This document shows, piece by piece, positions 35,694-46,988 of a stretch of 64,000 nucleotides of DNA (the first letter of the stretch is position 1; the number at the start of each line of letters is the position of its first letter). The stretch is taken from positions 39,607,264 through 39,671,263 of the forward strand of contig OY987242.1 in NCBI GenBank assembly GCA_963920765.1. Direction: 5' to 3'. Made by a program: the position numbers and the translations under genes. This DNA is from Ulota crispa. Its lineage: Eukaryota; Streptophyta; Bryopsida; Orthotrichales; Orthotrichaceae. A model generated the notes under the pieces. It was not told where the DNA came from, made no database searches, and was given only the letters and a program-made list of their open reading frames with translations.

Positions 35694-36647
35694 CCCCTAA
35701 AGGACCAAGGGTGTTTTTTAAGAAAAAATCTCAAAAATTGCCAACTTTTAGTGCATTGCCCAAAATTGGAAATAAAAACTTTTTTCTCAATTTCAATTGT
35801 ACAAAAGTTTGTAAAACCAATAAGCCAACATGTGCAAAAAATTTCAGCCCAATTGACCACGCAAATTGTAAGATTATAACGTTTGAAGTGAGAAAAACAA
35901 CTTTTTTTGATTCTTGCAAAACAAGGTCAATAGACTTTGAGCCTTCCTAGGGTAATATTTTTGCTCTACACAAATTTGAGCTTTTTGACCATTCACAAGT
36001 ATATGATGTTAGGTTCACTCGTGAAAATTTTTAGATGCAGATATAGAGTCCAACTTATTCTAAATCACCCTCCAATGCAAAGAGGTTTAGTGAATTAACA
36101 ATACATTAGTCATTCTTTCATGATTTCTTGTGCAATGTGGAAGTCTTTTATTTGAAATCTAAAAGGTGAAAAGTTGGAGACAAGCATTTGGAATATGTGA
36201 AAAAAAGTTTCAAGAGATTTGGATTTATATATTGAAAGAAAATAGGGCTTGAAATTAGAGGAATTTTTTTTCTTGAAAGTGCCCAAACATAGATAACAAA
36301 GTTTGACTTCCTTCAAAATGTGATGTGAGAGCTCAATTTTATTTTTCTTTTTTTGACAATTGTGCACCATGGTTTTTTAGTTACATACTTGCCAAATTTC
36401 AAAAGTGATGAGAGCTTTAGCATAAGATTCTCCAAAGATGCTCAAATTGCCCAAACTACCCAATTTCTTTTGGGCAACATAACTTTTGAACCAGGCATCC
36501 AATTGGGGAAAAAATTAGATTTCCACTTGGGAAATACATATTTGCACCTTATGTAACAATTTTGAGAACATCCATTAAAATTTGACTCCATATGACCCTA
36601 CCCAAGTTCTCAAGTGGCTATTGAACAGCCACTTGGTCCTTTAGGGG
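35694..36647. mobile_element. TTAA-flanked piggyBac-like element, 954 bp
   Basis: TTAA at 35690-35693 is followed by CCCCTAAAGGACCAAG. The right end CTTGGTCCTTTAGGGG is an exact 16-bp inverse of the left, with TTAA at 36648-36651. This is the cleanest terminal repeat of the family in the window. The ORFs inside (79 and 86 codons) are unremarkable, so it is non-autonomous. Confidence 0.88.
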
Positions 36648-36754
36648 TTAAAGGTATACAAAAAGCTACTTTTTGTCCAATTAAATTTACTACTTAGTAT
36701 GAGCACTTTTACTACATAAGTTATTTAGTACAGTATACAACAAGACTTTGAATA

Positions 36755-37218
36755 GGGAATTGATATGCATACCACACCTTCTTGACTATCCCACCACACC
36801 GTGGGGTAAATTTTAGATTTCTACCATCAAAAAGTTGAATTTGAGAATTTGGAATTCAGCTTTGGACTTAAGAGATCATGATTTTGTCTAGAACCATAAA
36901 AAAATGTTGTAATTGAACAACACCCAATGAAAAAGCTTAGCTTAGGGAAAAGTATAACTTTTACTTTTGTATATAAAAAGGATAAGCTTTTTCATTAGGT
37001 GCTGTTCAATTAGAACTTTTTTTATGGTTCTAGACAAAATCCAAGTCTCTAAGCTCAAATCTGAATTCCAAATTTTCAAATTCAAGGCAAAATCCAAGTC
37101 TCTAAGTCCAAATCTGAATTCCAAATTCTCAAATTCAGCTTTTTGATGGTAGAAATCTAAAATATACCTTGGGGTGTGGTGGGATAGTCAAGAAGGTGTG
37201 GTACGCATATCAATTCCC
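36755..37218. mobile_element. Mutator-like MITE, 464 bp, with a 9-bp target duplication
   Basis: CTTTGAATA at 36746-36754 is repeated exactly at 37219-37227. The ends GGGAATTGATATGCATACCA and, reversed, GGGAATTGATATGCGTACCA start a long inverted repeat covering most of the element. The right arm contains an extra copy of an internal block (AAATCCAAGTCTCTAAG occurs twice near 37038 and 37089), so the arms are unequal. A 9-bp duplication with long TIRs is characteristic of Mutator-like elements. Non-coding. Confidence 0.88.
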
Positions 37219-37227
37219 CTTTGAATA

Positions 37228-38185
37228 GTGCCAAATCCATTTGTACTTATTGGAATGAATTATAATTGATTATTGTGAAGATGTGGTATGCATCTTGTCC
37301 TTGTTCATCAAGTAGGTTTTAACCACAACCTTGAGTTGTCCCACAAGTAGCAATTTGGTGGCAAAGCTTTTATTATATGGCATACTTCATAAATTTTCTA
37401 ATAGAGCTACATTCTTGCTAAATCTTCATGAAATTTTAACCACTTGAGTCACATTCTTTGAGAAAACGTTTATGTATTGTAACCCACATTATATTGAATT
37501 AACCTAATCCCAGCCACAAACACAGCCCACACTTGTCCCTCCGGAGTGGGTTCTACACACGGGGTTTCTACCATAACGTTTTGCAATCTATTCCCATTAG
37601 AACTTAACATCTCCATTTCAGATACAGCTAGGAAATTTTCTACTCATGTATCACATGTCTCATACCTTTTGTACTATTTTATATCACAGACCACGCAGCT
37701 CAGAAAGAAGTTTGAAGGACCCGAATGCTTTCTAAAGTGATTTGCCAGAGAGAAGTGGTCATCTACCAAGCAATCAAGCTGCAAATGGAACCAGAATCAA
37801 ACTCCAGACTTGGCACCCAGAATCCACAGCGCTTTAAGACTTCGAGGCGGACAGGTTCACACAGGTTGATTACAAAACAGTTCTATCATGCAAAGACAGG
37901 CATGCCCTGTACCTTTGGTCCAATGAAACCCATTAAGGAAAGGAAGGTACGACAATCCATTTCCAAAACGTGACCCGTGAATCTGTCCCTAGGAATAAAT
38001 GAGAACCTGTCAGAAATTTGATGCAAAACCTTCAGTTGCAAAGGGTCTTCATTGATTAAAATCCGATATTAAGTAACAGTTTAGGGTTCCTGAGCCCTTA
38101 TATACTGGAATTCTCAAAGGGACAGAAATGAGAGTTCCTACCTTACCTTTAATATTTGGGATAATGCCTGACCAACCAGTATTTA
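37228..38185. other. 3' flank of APC11
   Basis: No separate gene recognised; the frame at 37725-37973 resembles nothing I know. Part of this should be the APC11 3' UTR. Confidence 0.4.
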
Positions 38186-40260
38186 TCAGTCTCCCCGAAA
38201 TTTCCAGTCCCGACGACACATGGGACACTGAGGGCGAGGACTCTGAGAGTTCACCCACTTCAAGATGCAGTGCAGATGAAATGCATGGTTGCATGCTCCC
38301 CACACTGCCACAAAACATCACCACTATCAATTAGTCTAAGCAATGTGCACATATAATCTGCACTCTTTCCAGCAAAGACTTGCCTTCGCAATCTGCAGAC
38401 ACCAGTGCTGTCCAGTGAAATTATTTTGTGCTAATTATCGCTTTTTGCTACACCAAATTGGGGTGGCTAATTTTCTATAGTATTTTTTGAAAAAATGTAA
38501 AATATTAGCCAACTCTTATACACGGGTTTGGGAGTAGGAGCCTGGTTTTCAGGGTTCCACTTGATGTTGCCTCACCCTATTGGTGCAATATACTAATTTC
38601 TCACATAACCATCATGAGATTTAGCTTTGATGAAAGGTTGAAAGCATCCAACTTTACATCTGTAAAAAAAAAATTGTAGCCATCCTTGCTACTCAACCAT
38701 TTTTTGGTTAGAAAAAAAGCTAAGGCCACATCATCCAAAATATTTTCACTAGTGCTGACCTTCAGGTTCTTATCTAATTCACATCACAAACAAGGTTCAC
38801 GAAATGCCAAGACTTTCTCAACTGCTCATAAACGTTAAATATAGAGCTCACCAGCGAGATCACTACAAAAGTTGAACTTTTGAGACCAACTTGTTTCATC
38901 ACTATGTATGAATTTCTTGTGCAATAAGTAAAAAGGAAAGTTACAAACTACTTTTGAAAGAACAAAAGACAATCATGATTTATATTAAAAGATCAATGAC
39001 CACATAACCTGAGCCAAATTATGCTTGCACCATGCGAAGGCCAAACAAGTGTAGTGAATGAGATGAGTTGATGTTGGGGAGGGGAGCCATTCAATAGGAG
39101 ACAGGATCAGGGGTCCTTCACGGTATTGAGGTTTTAGTATCTTCTTCCTTATCATTCTAGGAAAATGACATAACAAGCACAAAATCAATATATGTTCTGA
39201 GTCGAGGAGATGGAAATGTAACATACTCAGGGGGCAGTCATCGCCTGGATTTTTGCAGTCGGGACAACAGCCATCAAATGCCATACGACAGATTCCGCAT
39301 GCGTCATCATGCGCATCCCAAGTCCACGATGCAACAGCATGCCACCTGCAAGCACACCCTCAGTCAAATTTAATTTTCTTGCAAAAACAACTGATAGCCG
39401 CATTGTTCTCTTAACGGTAAACCCTAAATGCTCAAGCTATGGACTCTTGAAAAGCCCACTTTAGAAGTCAATAGTCAATTATAATAACTTTCAAAAACGT
39501 ATTTCTTATTGTTCCAAATTGTAGGTTACGGTTTCTTCTTCCTCTTGAGACATTTTGTTCCATCCCCTAAATCTTCTCCTATGATTTATTTCAAATCCTA
39601 CAATAAAGAAAGCAAACACTATGAGCCATTTGAGCACTAAGGACTAATATCAATTTCTCTCAATCAATAACCAGCCATCCTACTGTTTCTTTACAAAACC
39701 TCAAAGCACTAACAGAGTCGTTTGAAATTCGAATAATGCTTTGCAGTTACACATCTCGTCAATCGAAAAGGCATTCACGAGAACCCTAAATACTAAAAAA
39801 CTGGAACCTAAATCCTGAACCCTAAACATTCTCCTAGAATTCTTCGGCGTGATGTTATTTAAGACATCAATACTGGTCTGGAATTTATACAAAGATCGAG
39901 AAAGTAACGCCAAAAAAACATAACCTAAAAGCAAATCAACCATGGTATTGCCGTTTCAGTAAAAATGCACGACAGAGGAGGAGTTCAAGAAAAGACTCAC
40001 TCTGAAGATCATCAATAAAGCGGAATTGGCGCCATCAAGTCAAGGAAGCATTTCACGATTAGCCGGATATTACAACTCAAATTACAGAGTATTCACAAAA
40101 ATGTACACTCGAAACAATTGTATCCCGTAACCGAACTCAGTCAATTCAGTGCCGTAACAAGCCGTGTGTATTGCGTTAGTATCACATCCGCAAAACAGAG
40201 AACAAGAGATTCCAGGTGTTGTGCAAAAGTAGAAAGGATACTTAGAATCTTGACTTTCAT
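38186..40260 (-). CDS. APC11: Anaphase-promoting complex subunit 11 (APC11), RING-H2 protein, three exons
   Basis: The joined product is 85 residues, as expected for plant APC11 (about 84). Exon 1 (40260-40242 or 40241) encodes MKVKIL. Exon 2 (39345-39227) encodes [20 protein letters not shown] up to DDCPL. Exon 3 (38304-38186) encodes [20 protein letters not shown] to the stop. The RING-H2 zinc ligands can be seen: C23, C26, C37, C44, C51, H53, H56, C59, C73 and C76, plus the APC11-specific C33/C34. APC11 is the catalytic RING of the APC/C ubiquitin ligase, which recruits the E2 and drives cyclin and securin destruction in the nucleus and cytoplasm. Exons 2 and 3 join in phase to give M47. 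The exon 1/exon 2 junction is unusual (see findings). The intron lengths are about 0.9 kb each. Confidence 0.92.
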
Positions 40261-42686
40261 GATGCCACGCTCCTGCTCACAAAGAAACAGAAATTGATGA
40301 AGAAGAGCGGTAAAAACCCCAAACAAGGAGAGCGACGAGGAAGGCGACAGAAATGAATGAATGTCATCTGTTTTGGATGAAACCAAGTCCAAGGACCTGT
40401 TGATTGGTCATCCAATCGTTCTAATGGAAGCCGCGCATTAAGTTAGAAGCAATCTGAAAGTGAGTGTTCTTTTAGTCAACCTCTTTCTTTCCTATATTTC
40501 TTCGTTTTCTTCAAATAGATCCAACAGTGAAAAAATTTAATGTTAAGGAAAATGCCGGAATTATTAAATTTATCTTAATAGATCGTTTTAGGAAACTTTG
40601 AATTCATGATCGGAATTGGAGACACTCTGCTAATTTACTATGATTAAATTGGGTGAAAATGAACTATAGAATATTGGGACAAGTTTCTTACTAATTATTT
40701 GATCAGTAAAAACAAATCTAATCCAGGGGTTCACATAAAAGGAATGAGGAGATTTAGGGAAAGATGGGAAGGAAGCACCGCGTTTACAAAGAACTCACCT
40801 CCACTTGTTCTCAAAGCTTGACTTATATGTATTAGGGTAATTGTTTTCTTAAAACTGGTTATCAATGCAGAACCGGTTTTGTTGTGCAACAGCTTAGTAG
40901 ATCCAATTTTGCACTGACGACCAGCTCGAAGAAAAGATTATCGAACGTAATCGGTTTCTAATTTTTTTTTTAAGTCAATTGTTACATGTCACATCAACCA
41001 GACATCGCTTATGATGAGATCCATCTTTGGAAATGTCACATCATTGTCTAGAACACTATTTTTTGTTAATTTGGGAAAACTGTTTTCCCAAAATAGATTT
41101 AAGAGATACTAAATTTTGCATTTGTGGAAATATTTTTGGTGATTCAATGTGAGATTTTTGATAATTCCTTCAAGATTCTTCATTGTTGATGTAAGGTCTT
41201 AAAGAAACCATCATAAAATTCACTTTAAATCACCAAAAAAAATTTAAAAATGAAAAATTCAAAAGTCCCAAAAATTGGGTTTTTTTCCCAAATTAACAAA
41301 TATCGTGGTTCTAAATTGGCATCTCAAAACCAGTTTCTAGTTTCAAATTGTTCATAGTTATTTTTCCATGCTAGTTATCAATTGAGGATTGCTCTTCCAA
41401 GAGCCAATTGCTAAGCGGCACCCACGTCAGAAGAACTCACAAAGAAACCAATTATGAAAAGTTCCAAATTCAAGTATACAAATGGTTCCATTTGTACTGA
41501 TAAAAAAGTTGCAAGGAAAATTGACATAGTCTACAACATTGTTATTTTTATTGGCAAACTTTTGCCTAAATATCACCTCAAAATCCTTGTGGCTACCGCT
41601 ACACTAAAAAATTAGGCTTAAAAATTGGATGAAATCGCTAGATGTCACCTTGAGCAAACATACAATTTGTCAGCTTTTGGATGAAAGTAGCTTATACTAG
41701 TAAACTTGTTGTATGAACATGCATACATCATTCATTCCTTCCAATATTAGCCAAATTTTTCTTACTTGCAGGCTTTCTACGGTATGAGTTGCATCTAAGA
41801 TAGACACACCCATTCCCAACCTCTCCCCAATCCTGTATCCTAGATTTGAGGCTTTCACCACACAATATTAAACCCATAGTGGAGCAAAGAATGTCACTTG
41901 CACAAGCAAATTTTGCCACATGTTAGTTGCTACACTACTTTGGGATGGCTGGGAATGGGACCATCTAGTGCCACTATGGAACATACCCAAGCACTTTCGA
42001 GGGTAGTTTAGAGTTGCTAGTAGGGACCCTTTGAGCTGTAACTTTACCATTTAATATAAAATATTCTACAATACTTTTTTCCACAAAAATTACATTCCCA
42101 GACAACTTGATAAAAAGCTAACCCTACCAAAAAGAAATTCCTGAATATTTGTAGACCTTGACTTACCCCAAACCCTTAAACGGTCGGGTATGGGTCTGTT
42201 TACCTTACCTTGCAAAAACATAAAAAAAAACACTGGCCTACGAGGAGCGAGGGTGTCACCGAAGTCTACACAAGAAAAAGGTAATTCTTGATCCCACGAC
42301 TTCTTCTGCATGATTCCCTGATTGATTCCCTGATTGATTCTCTCACAAGTCTTTCAGTCTCCACTTCTCTGGTGATTTTTCTTCCTGGTGAGTCAACCTC
42401 TCCTTGCCTCCTGTAATTGACATTTGTCGGCACTTCGCAACCGTAGATGATTTCCGCATCATCTCAAACGAGTGGAATAATAATAAAAGCTCTTCTGCCG
42501 AGTGTTAAGCATCACGCATCCACGCAAACGAGAAACACTCTTGTGTATGAATCGATCCACGTCCAGCACTGTAGCCTCATTTCGGATTCAAGGCAGAGTA
42601 GAGAGAAAGAGAAGAGAGTAAGATCGATCTCCTCACAAACCACGTGAATTCGGCCATAGTTGTTTGTTGCGGAGACTAAGCGAGCA
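40261..42686. other. Intergenic: divergent upstream regions of APC11 and the membrane-protein gene
   Basis: APC11 (minus) and the gene starting at 42687 (plus) are divergently arranged about 2.4 kb apart. Apart from a MITE at 41051-41310, nothing coding is recognised. The sequence just upstream of 42687 is richer in GC and in CT runs, as expected of a 5' UTR. Confidence 0.45.
41051..41310. mobile_element. ~260-bp MITE, same subfamily as the copy in the PADRE intron
   Basis: The left end GAACACTATTTTTTGTTAATTTGGG-type sequence and the right end CCCAAATTAACAAATATCGTGG are inverted repeats. The interior shares AAAATTCACTTTAA and the CTTCAAG...TTGATG hairpin arms with 31151-31404. Non-coding; superfamily unassigned. 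Confidence 0.65.
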
Positions 42687-45600
42687 ATGAAGCCCGCCGA
42701 CATTGGCAATTGGAGCTTGCTCCAGGTTTTTCAAGAAGGTGGAAGGCTGTTGCGTCAAGAGTTCCGTAAATTTTGGCCGTGCATCGTCGTCGTCATCCTG
42801 CCCGCCTCTCTCATCACCGTCATGCACGCTCAATTCGCCGCCGTGTTACCTCCGAAGGCGGGTCCGAAGGTGTACATTAATCAGGTCTCTCTCCTGCTCC
42901 ATGACTTAATTTCTGCCTTAGTTTGCTTGAGTGGATCGTTCCCGAACATGTCTCGGCACTTTTCTGGACGGCCGCTCGGACCTGTTCTGGTCCTAATTAC
43001 GAGAGCTTTGCGTATTGCGATTTTCTTGATATCGGCGTTTCGGTTTCCAGTCTGGTCATATTAACCCCTGAACGGCTCGAAGGCCCTTTCTGGTCGTATG
43101 TACAAGTTTAATAAGTATGAATTGTTATCATATAATGCATCAATTTCTATTGTGAAACTCTTGATTATCAACCACAATCACACAAGTTTCAATTTTTGAT
43201 GTTGTTTTGCGCTTCTTGAAATTTGGTGAAAATAATATTTGACTAATACAACCTTGTATCTCCAAAGCCTGGGCCATTTAGGGGTTAAGTACTCTGGGCA
43301 AAAGGGAGGTACCATTTGGTACTCCACCTTAAACCCAAAAAGTTACCATAAACTAGATTTGAGGTATCAGATTCAATCTGAGCCACTAAGATTTCTTCCC
43401 TCGCAAATTCCTCCTCTTGGGAGAGGGCACGTGTACAAAAAAAAAATGCCTACCTCGATTTTAGGTGATCACCTAAAACCTTCAAAAGTCCCAAAATGTA
43501 CCCTTTTGCCTAGATTACTTAATACTCCCTCTGTCCTGTTATAAAGCTCCAAAAAACTTCAGTATGAGGGATTAACTATATTTTTAGTCATTATGCTAGT
43601 AACAAGTGCATTCTAGAATCAACATACCATCTACCAAATGTGTGCAAAATCTCTAGCTTTGATGTTGCCATTTGGACATCCAAATACTATGCAAAAAGTA
43701 CCATACTTGTACATGTTGCCCAATTCCTCATTATTGATGATTTAAAGATTAGTAGCAACAATGATACCTCATATGGGCAAGGCCAAGCTTGTGAGTAGAA
43801 GAATGCTCTCTAATTACTTAACTTGCCCCCATGATATCATTGGACATAGCAATTGAAATGAGCGAAAGAGAGCTTTTTAGTGGGACAAGAACTAGGCCTA
43901 ATTTGGAGCTTTAAATTGGGACGGGAGGGAGCATGACATTATTGAGAATACAAAACCTTAGCGGCGTCTGTTTCGTAATTGCGTTTGAATTAAGTTACTC
44001 TCAACGTAGAGTCTCATCCTTTTCGGTTCTGTTTGTGTTTAAAACAATCCAGTTCTTATCCGAGCTGCTGACAGAGATTGAAGGATGTTGAGATTGTTGT
44101 GGAACTAGTATTAATTCGAGAAAATTGAATAAAAACTGGTTTGAATTCGTGCCGGTTTCAAATGGTCCTTTGTGGAATAGGCCATTTCACAAAATTATGC
44201 AAATCTAAAATACGCAAAAACAAAAGTAGCTACGGTTTGTTGAAGGCGGATTGATTGCTGGCTGAAACGTGTGCAGTGTCGGTTTTTGCAAAAATCAGGG
44301 GTCTACGGATCTAGCGGAGCCGAAACTCAACTATTTCCACTTGTTTTTCTTGATTTTCTCGACGCTGCTCTTTGCATCGCCATCATTTCTCGTTTGGATG
44401 AGCATGGTCTGGATGTCCGTTGCGATGACGAACACAATCTACAACGACGAGGCGGTTGAAACAACGAGGCACACGGAATCGATTCGTCACTCAAGCGACC
44501 TCGCTGCGGGTGTCGAAGATGTCGAGACAGGTGAGCTTCTCTCTCATTACGGACGGGGTTTTGAGACCTCGGCGAAAAACATAAATTTTCTGAGATGTGA
44601 AAAACAAGACTTCTCATGCAAAATGCGAGATTTTTCTCATGAAATACCAAAAGTTGCGCTCATCTAGCGAGTTGCAAGAAAATGCAAGCGTGGGCTGATT
44701 TTGTGTGTGAGAAAACAAAGAAAATGACAAGAGGTGTGGTCTCTCTTGTAAACACGATATTTGTTAATTTGGGAAAAACAGGGGTCCCAATTTGATTTCC
44801 CCTCAAACCCAAAAAGTTACTTTAAACCAAATTCAAAGGTATCAGATTTAGTATGAACCACTAAGATATTTTCCCTTGCAAACCCCTCCTTTCATGTGAG
44901 GGCACATGTGCAATAAAGAAAACACTGAGCTCGGTTTGAGGTGATCACCTCAAACTTCTGAAAGTCCCAAAATGTACCATTTTTCCCAAATTAACGAATA
45001 TCTTGTTTGTATGATAAAACAAAGAAAACTATAAGAAGTTTGTTTTGCAAACACCGTGCAAAGTCAGGTTCTTTTCTAATTAAAAAAAAAAGGTCTAGAT
45101 GGGATGGAACAAACCAATTTAGAAGCAAAATGTGTCAAGTTTCATAACTCTTCAGTAGGGGATTTTAAAGCTTGGTAGATTTTGAAACTAAACTTGTTTC
45201 ACTCTTTGGCCTTTTTTGAGAGAGAAAAGTCTTGATTTTGCACGGTAATTTCAAGGTTGCCTTCTTTGTTATTTCCCATGTTTTTTCACATGTTTTATCA
45301 TGCAAGAGAGACCTTGCCTTTTGATGTTTTTTTTTTTTTCACACAATATAATCCACATTTGCACTTTCTTACAATTGGCTAAGTACAAAAACTTTTTGCT
45401 TTTCTCATGCAAAATTGCTACATTGCGTGATAAAAGATTTGAAAACGGCTTGTTTTCCTTTGAGGTTGCTTTCAACTCCTATGTTGTTTCACTTGATTAT
45501 TGCAAGCTTATGGGTTGAATAATTAGGGTTATGTGTAGAAAACATTGCAAGTTGCTTGTGCCCTTACATCACAAGATTCCAAACAAATCCATGAATAAGA

Positions 45601-46506
45601 ATGTAAATAAATGCAATTGGTTTGAGTCTTGTAAAGGACTTGCGCCATTGCAGGATTGGTAAATTCTGCTACAAAGAAGTTGCTCATAGTAGGTTCTTCT
45701 TCCCAAGTCCCATTGAAATCTCTGAAATTTTGATTGATAGAGAGTTAAAAACTGGAACTTGTAGCTTCACAATACGTTGCAATCCGGGGTTGCAATTTGG
45801 AGTCCTAATCCTCATAAATATGCTCACACGGCAGTTCTTTTTGGAAGTTTTGATGTCAACAAAGTGGGACATACGTTGCAATCCGGGGTTGCAATTTGGA
45901 GTCCTAATCCTCATAAATATGCTCACACGGCAGTTCTTTTTGGAAGTTTTGATGCCAACAAAGTGGGACTTTGTTTATTGGAGCCGTTGTTGGCTACGCC
46001 AACAAATTGCAGCCCACAGCAAGAGAGCCCATGAGGCTGCACTGGCTCTCAGATAAAATTAACTAAAAGGGTGCTGGGATGTCAAACAAATTGAGTTTGG
46101 TGCATAAAAATGAGTTGCAGTAATTGATTTGCAAGAACCTTATTCAAGGATCTTAAAGGATCATGTGTGATAACCTAATTGTTTGTTTGTCTGACTTTTA
46201 GCAGAGAATTCGGCTTTGCTGACCACAAAAACAAAGCGTCCGTTGGTTGGGGGAATCTCAAGGGCGTCCAAGGAGAAGAAGCTCAAAACGCTTGCTGTCA
46301 CGATTGTGTTGGGTTTGCTTTACTATCTGGGCATGGTGACAGGTGACTGCTTCACGCCGGAGGCGGTGGCGGCAATGGGATTGCCGCCATGGATGGTTTT
46401 TGTGTTCACCTTGCTCATCATTGTGCTGGTGACCGTCTTCAATAGCTATTTGGTTTTGGTGTATCTTTTGGTGTTCACTTGGTTAGGCTCGCCATCCTCG
46501 AAGTAG
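42687..46506 (+). CDS. Multi-pass membrane protein, plant type, three exons
   Basis: Exons at 42687-42884, 44299-44530 and 46205-46506 join in phase (0, then 1) to 243 residues. Splice sites are AATCAG|GTCTCT, AAATCAG|GGG, GACAG|GTGAGC and TTAGCAG|AGAATT. Hydrophobic segments at about residues 30-52, 79-113, 173-188 and 206-237 predict four or five membrane spans. The opening NWSLLQVFQEGGRLLRQEF...FWPCIVVVILPASLI resembles the start of a family of uncharacterised plant six-span proteins, where a short cytosolic helix precedes the first span. The protein is shorter than those, so it may be a reduced relative or miss an exon. No catalytic motif is seen, and I assign no function. An acceptor at GGATCTAG|CGG is an alternative for exon 2. 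Both introns are crowded with MITEs. Confidence 0.65.
43065..43284. mobile_element. Short TTAA-flanked element in intron 1 of the membrane-protein gene
   Basis: TTAA at 43061-43064 is followed by CCCCTGAACGGCTCGAAGGC. The right end GCCTGGGCCATTTAGGGG meets TTAA at 43285-43288. The inverted ends are shorter and more diverged than in the larger copies. At 220 bp it is non-coding. Confidence 0.75.
43290..43510. mobile_element. Partial MITE related to 44751-45008, without its outer ends
   Basis: GGTACCATTTGGTACTCCACCTTAAACCCAAAAAGTTACC-like sequence and the later block GGTGATCACCTAAAACCTTCAAAAGTCCC parallel the interior of 44751-45008 in order. The GATATTTGTTAATTTGGG ends are missing, so this is a truncated or diverged copy. 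It lies directly against the TTAA element at 43065-43284. Confidence 0.6.
43525..43931. mobile_element. Stowaway-like (Tc1/mariner) MITE, 407 bp, in intron 1
   Basis: The left end TA|CTCCCTCTGTCCTGTTATAA and the right end, reversed, CTCCCTCCCGTCCCAATTTA share the well-known plant Stowaway terminus CTCCCTCCGTCCC. TA precedes the left end; the right flank is CA, a decayed TA. The inverted similarity continues to AAAGCTCC on both sides. Non-coding. Confidence 0.8.
44751..45008. mobile_element. ~258-bp MITE in intron 2 of the membrane-protein gene
   Basis: Inverted ends ACACGATATTTGTTAATTTG and, reversed, ACAAGATATTCGTTAATTTG. The interior contains the palindrome TTGAGGTGATCACCTCAA. It shares its ends with 31151-31404 and 41051-41310 and its interior with 43290-43510. 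Non-coding. Confidence 0.7.
45774..45971. repeat. 99-bp tandem duplication, nearly identical copies, in intron 2
   Basis: The unit starting ACGTTGCAATCCGGGGTTGC at 45774 is repeated from 45873. The copies appear to differ by a single T/C change (GATGTCAAC against GATGCCAAC). Because 99 is a multiple of three, all forward frames stay in register across it, and two overlapping frames remain open through 45622-46056. It might be an unannotated exon or a captured gene fragment; I do not recognise the protein. Confidence 0.9.
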
Positions 46507-46617
46507 TGTGGATTTGATACTAGTTACCCTGAGCATGGCAAATGTTATGAGTTGGGGGATTCTTCTTCCCCTTTACTTCAAAGCAAGAAAGGAGTTTGAC
46601 CTCTTTGTGTGGGGTTA

Positions 46618-46985
46618 GAGCAACTCCACCCCCACCACCCACCCCAACTGACCCCAATTTTCCACCCCAACCGCCACGCTAACTTTGTATCTAGATGGGG
46701 AGTAGGGCTGGTTTTTGCACAACTCATCTTGGTTGGCACCTAGGTTTGTTGTTTTGCCATTTCTTACTAGTTCCTCTTCTCCATCAACCTTTGATTATTG
46801 TAACTAATTAAAGTAGCCATGTGGTAGCACAAGATAGGATAAGAGGCCCAACATGTCCCTTTCTACGTGCCATTTGGGAGGGATTTGCTGAGACCTTCCT
46901 CCATTAGCTAGCAACATATTTCCCTAGCCTAGCACTACCGGCATTGATGGTTGGACTTGGACTAGTTGGCCAAATGGAAATGGTC
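46618..46985. mobile_element. Possible PIF/Harbinger (Tourist-like) MITE downstream of the membrane-protein gene
   Basis: TTA (46615-46617) is followed by GAGCAACTCCACCCC. At the other end TTTGGCC-AAATGGAAATGGTC is followed by TTA (46986-46988). Reversed, this end is GACCATTTCCATTTGGCC, a diverged inverse of the left end and close to the plant MITE end GAGCATCTCCA. A 3-bp TTA duplication suits PIF/Harbinger. Evidence is terminal only. Confidence 0.45.
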
Positions 46986-46988
46986 TTA

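Noticed and set aside
38049-38330. 93-codon minus-strand frame as a separate gene
   Set aside because: It overlaps APC11 exon 3 on the same strand in another frame; the exon 3 frame has the RING-H2 residues.
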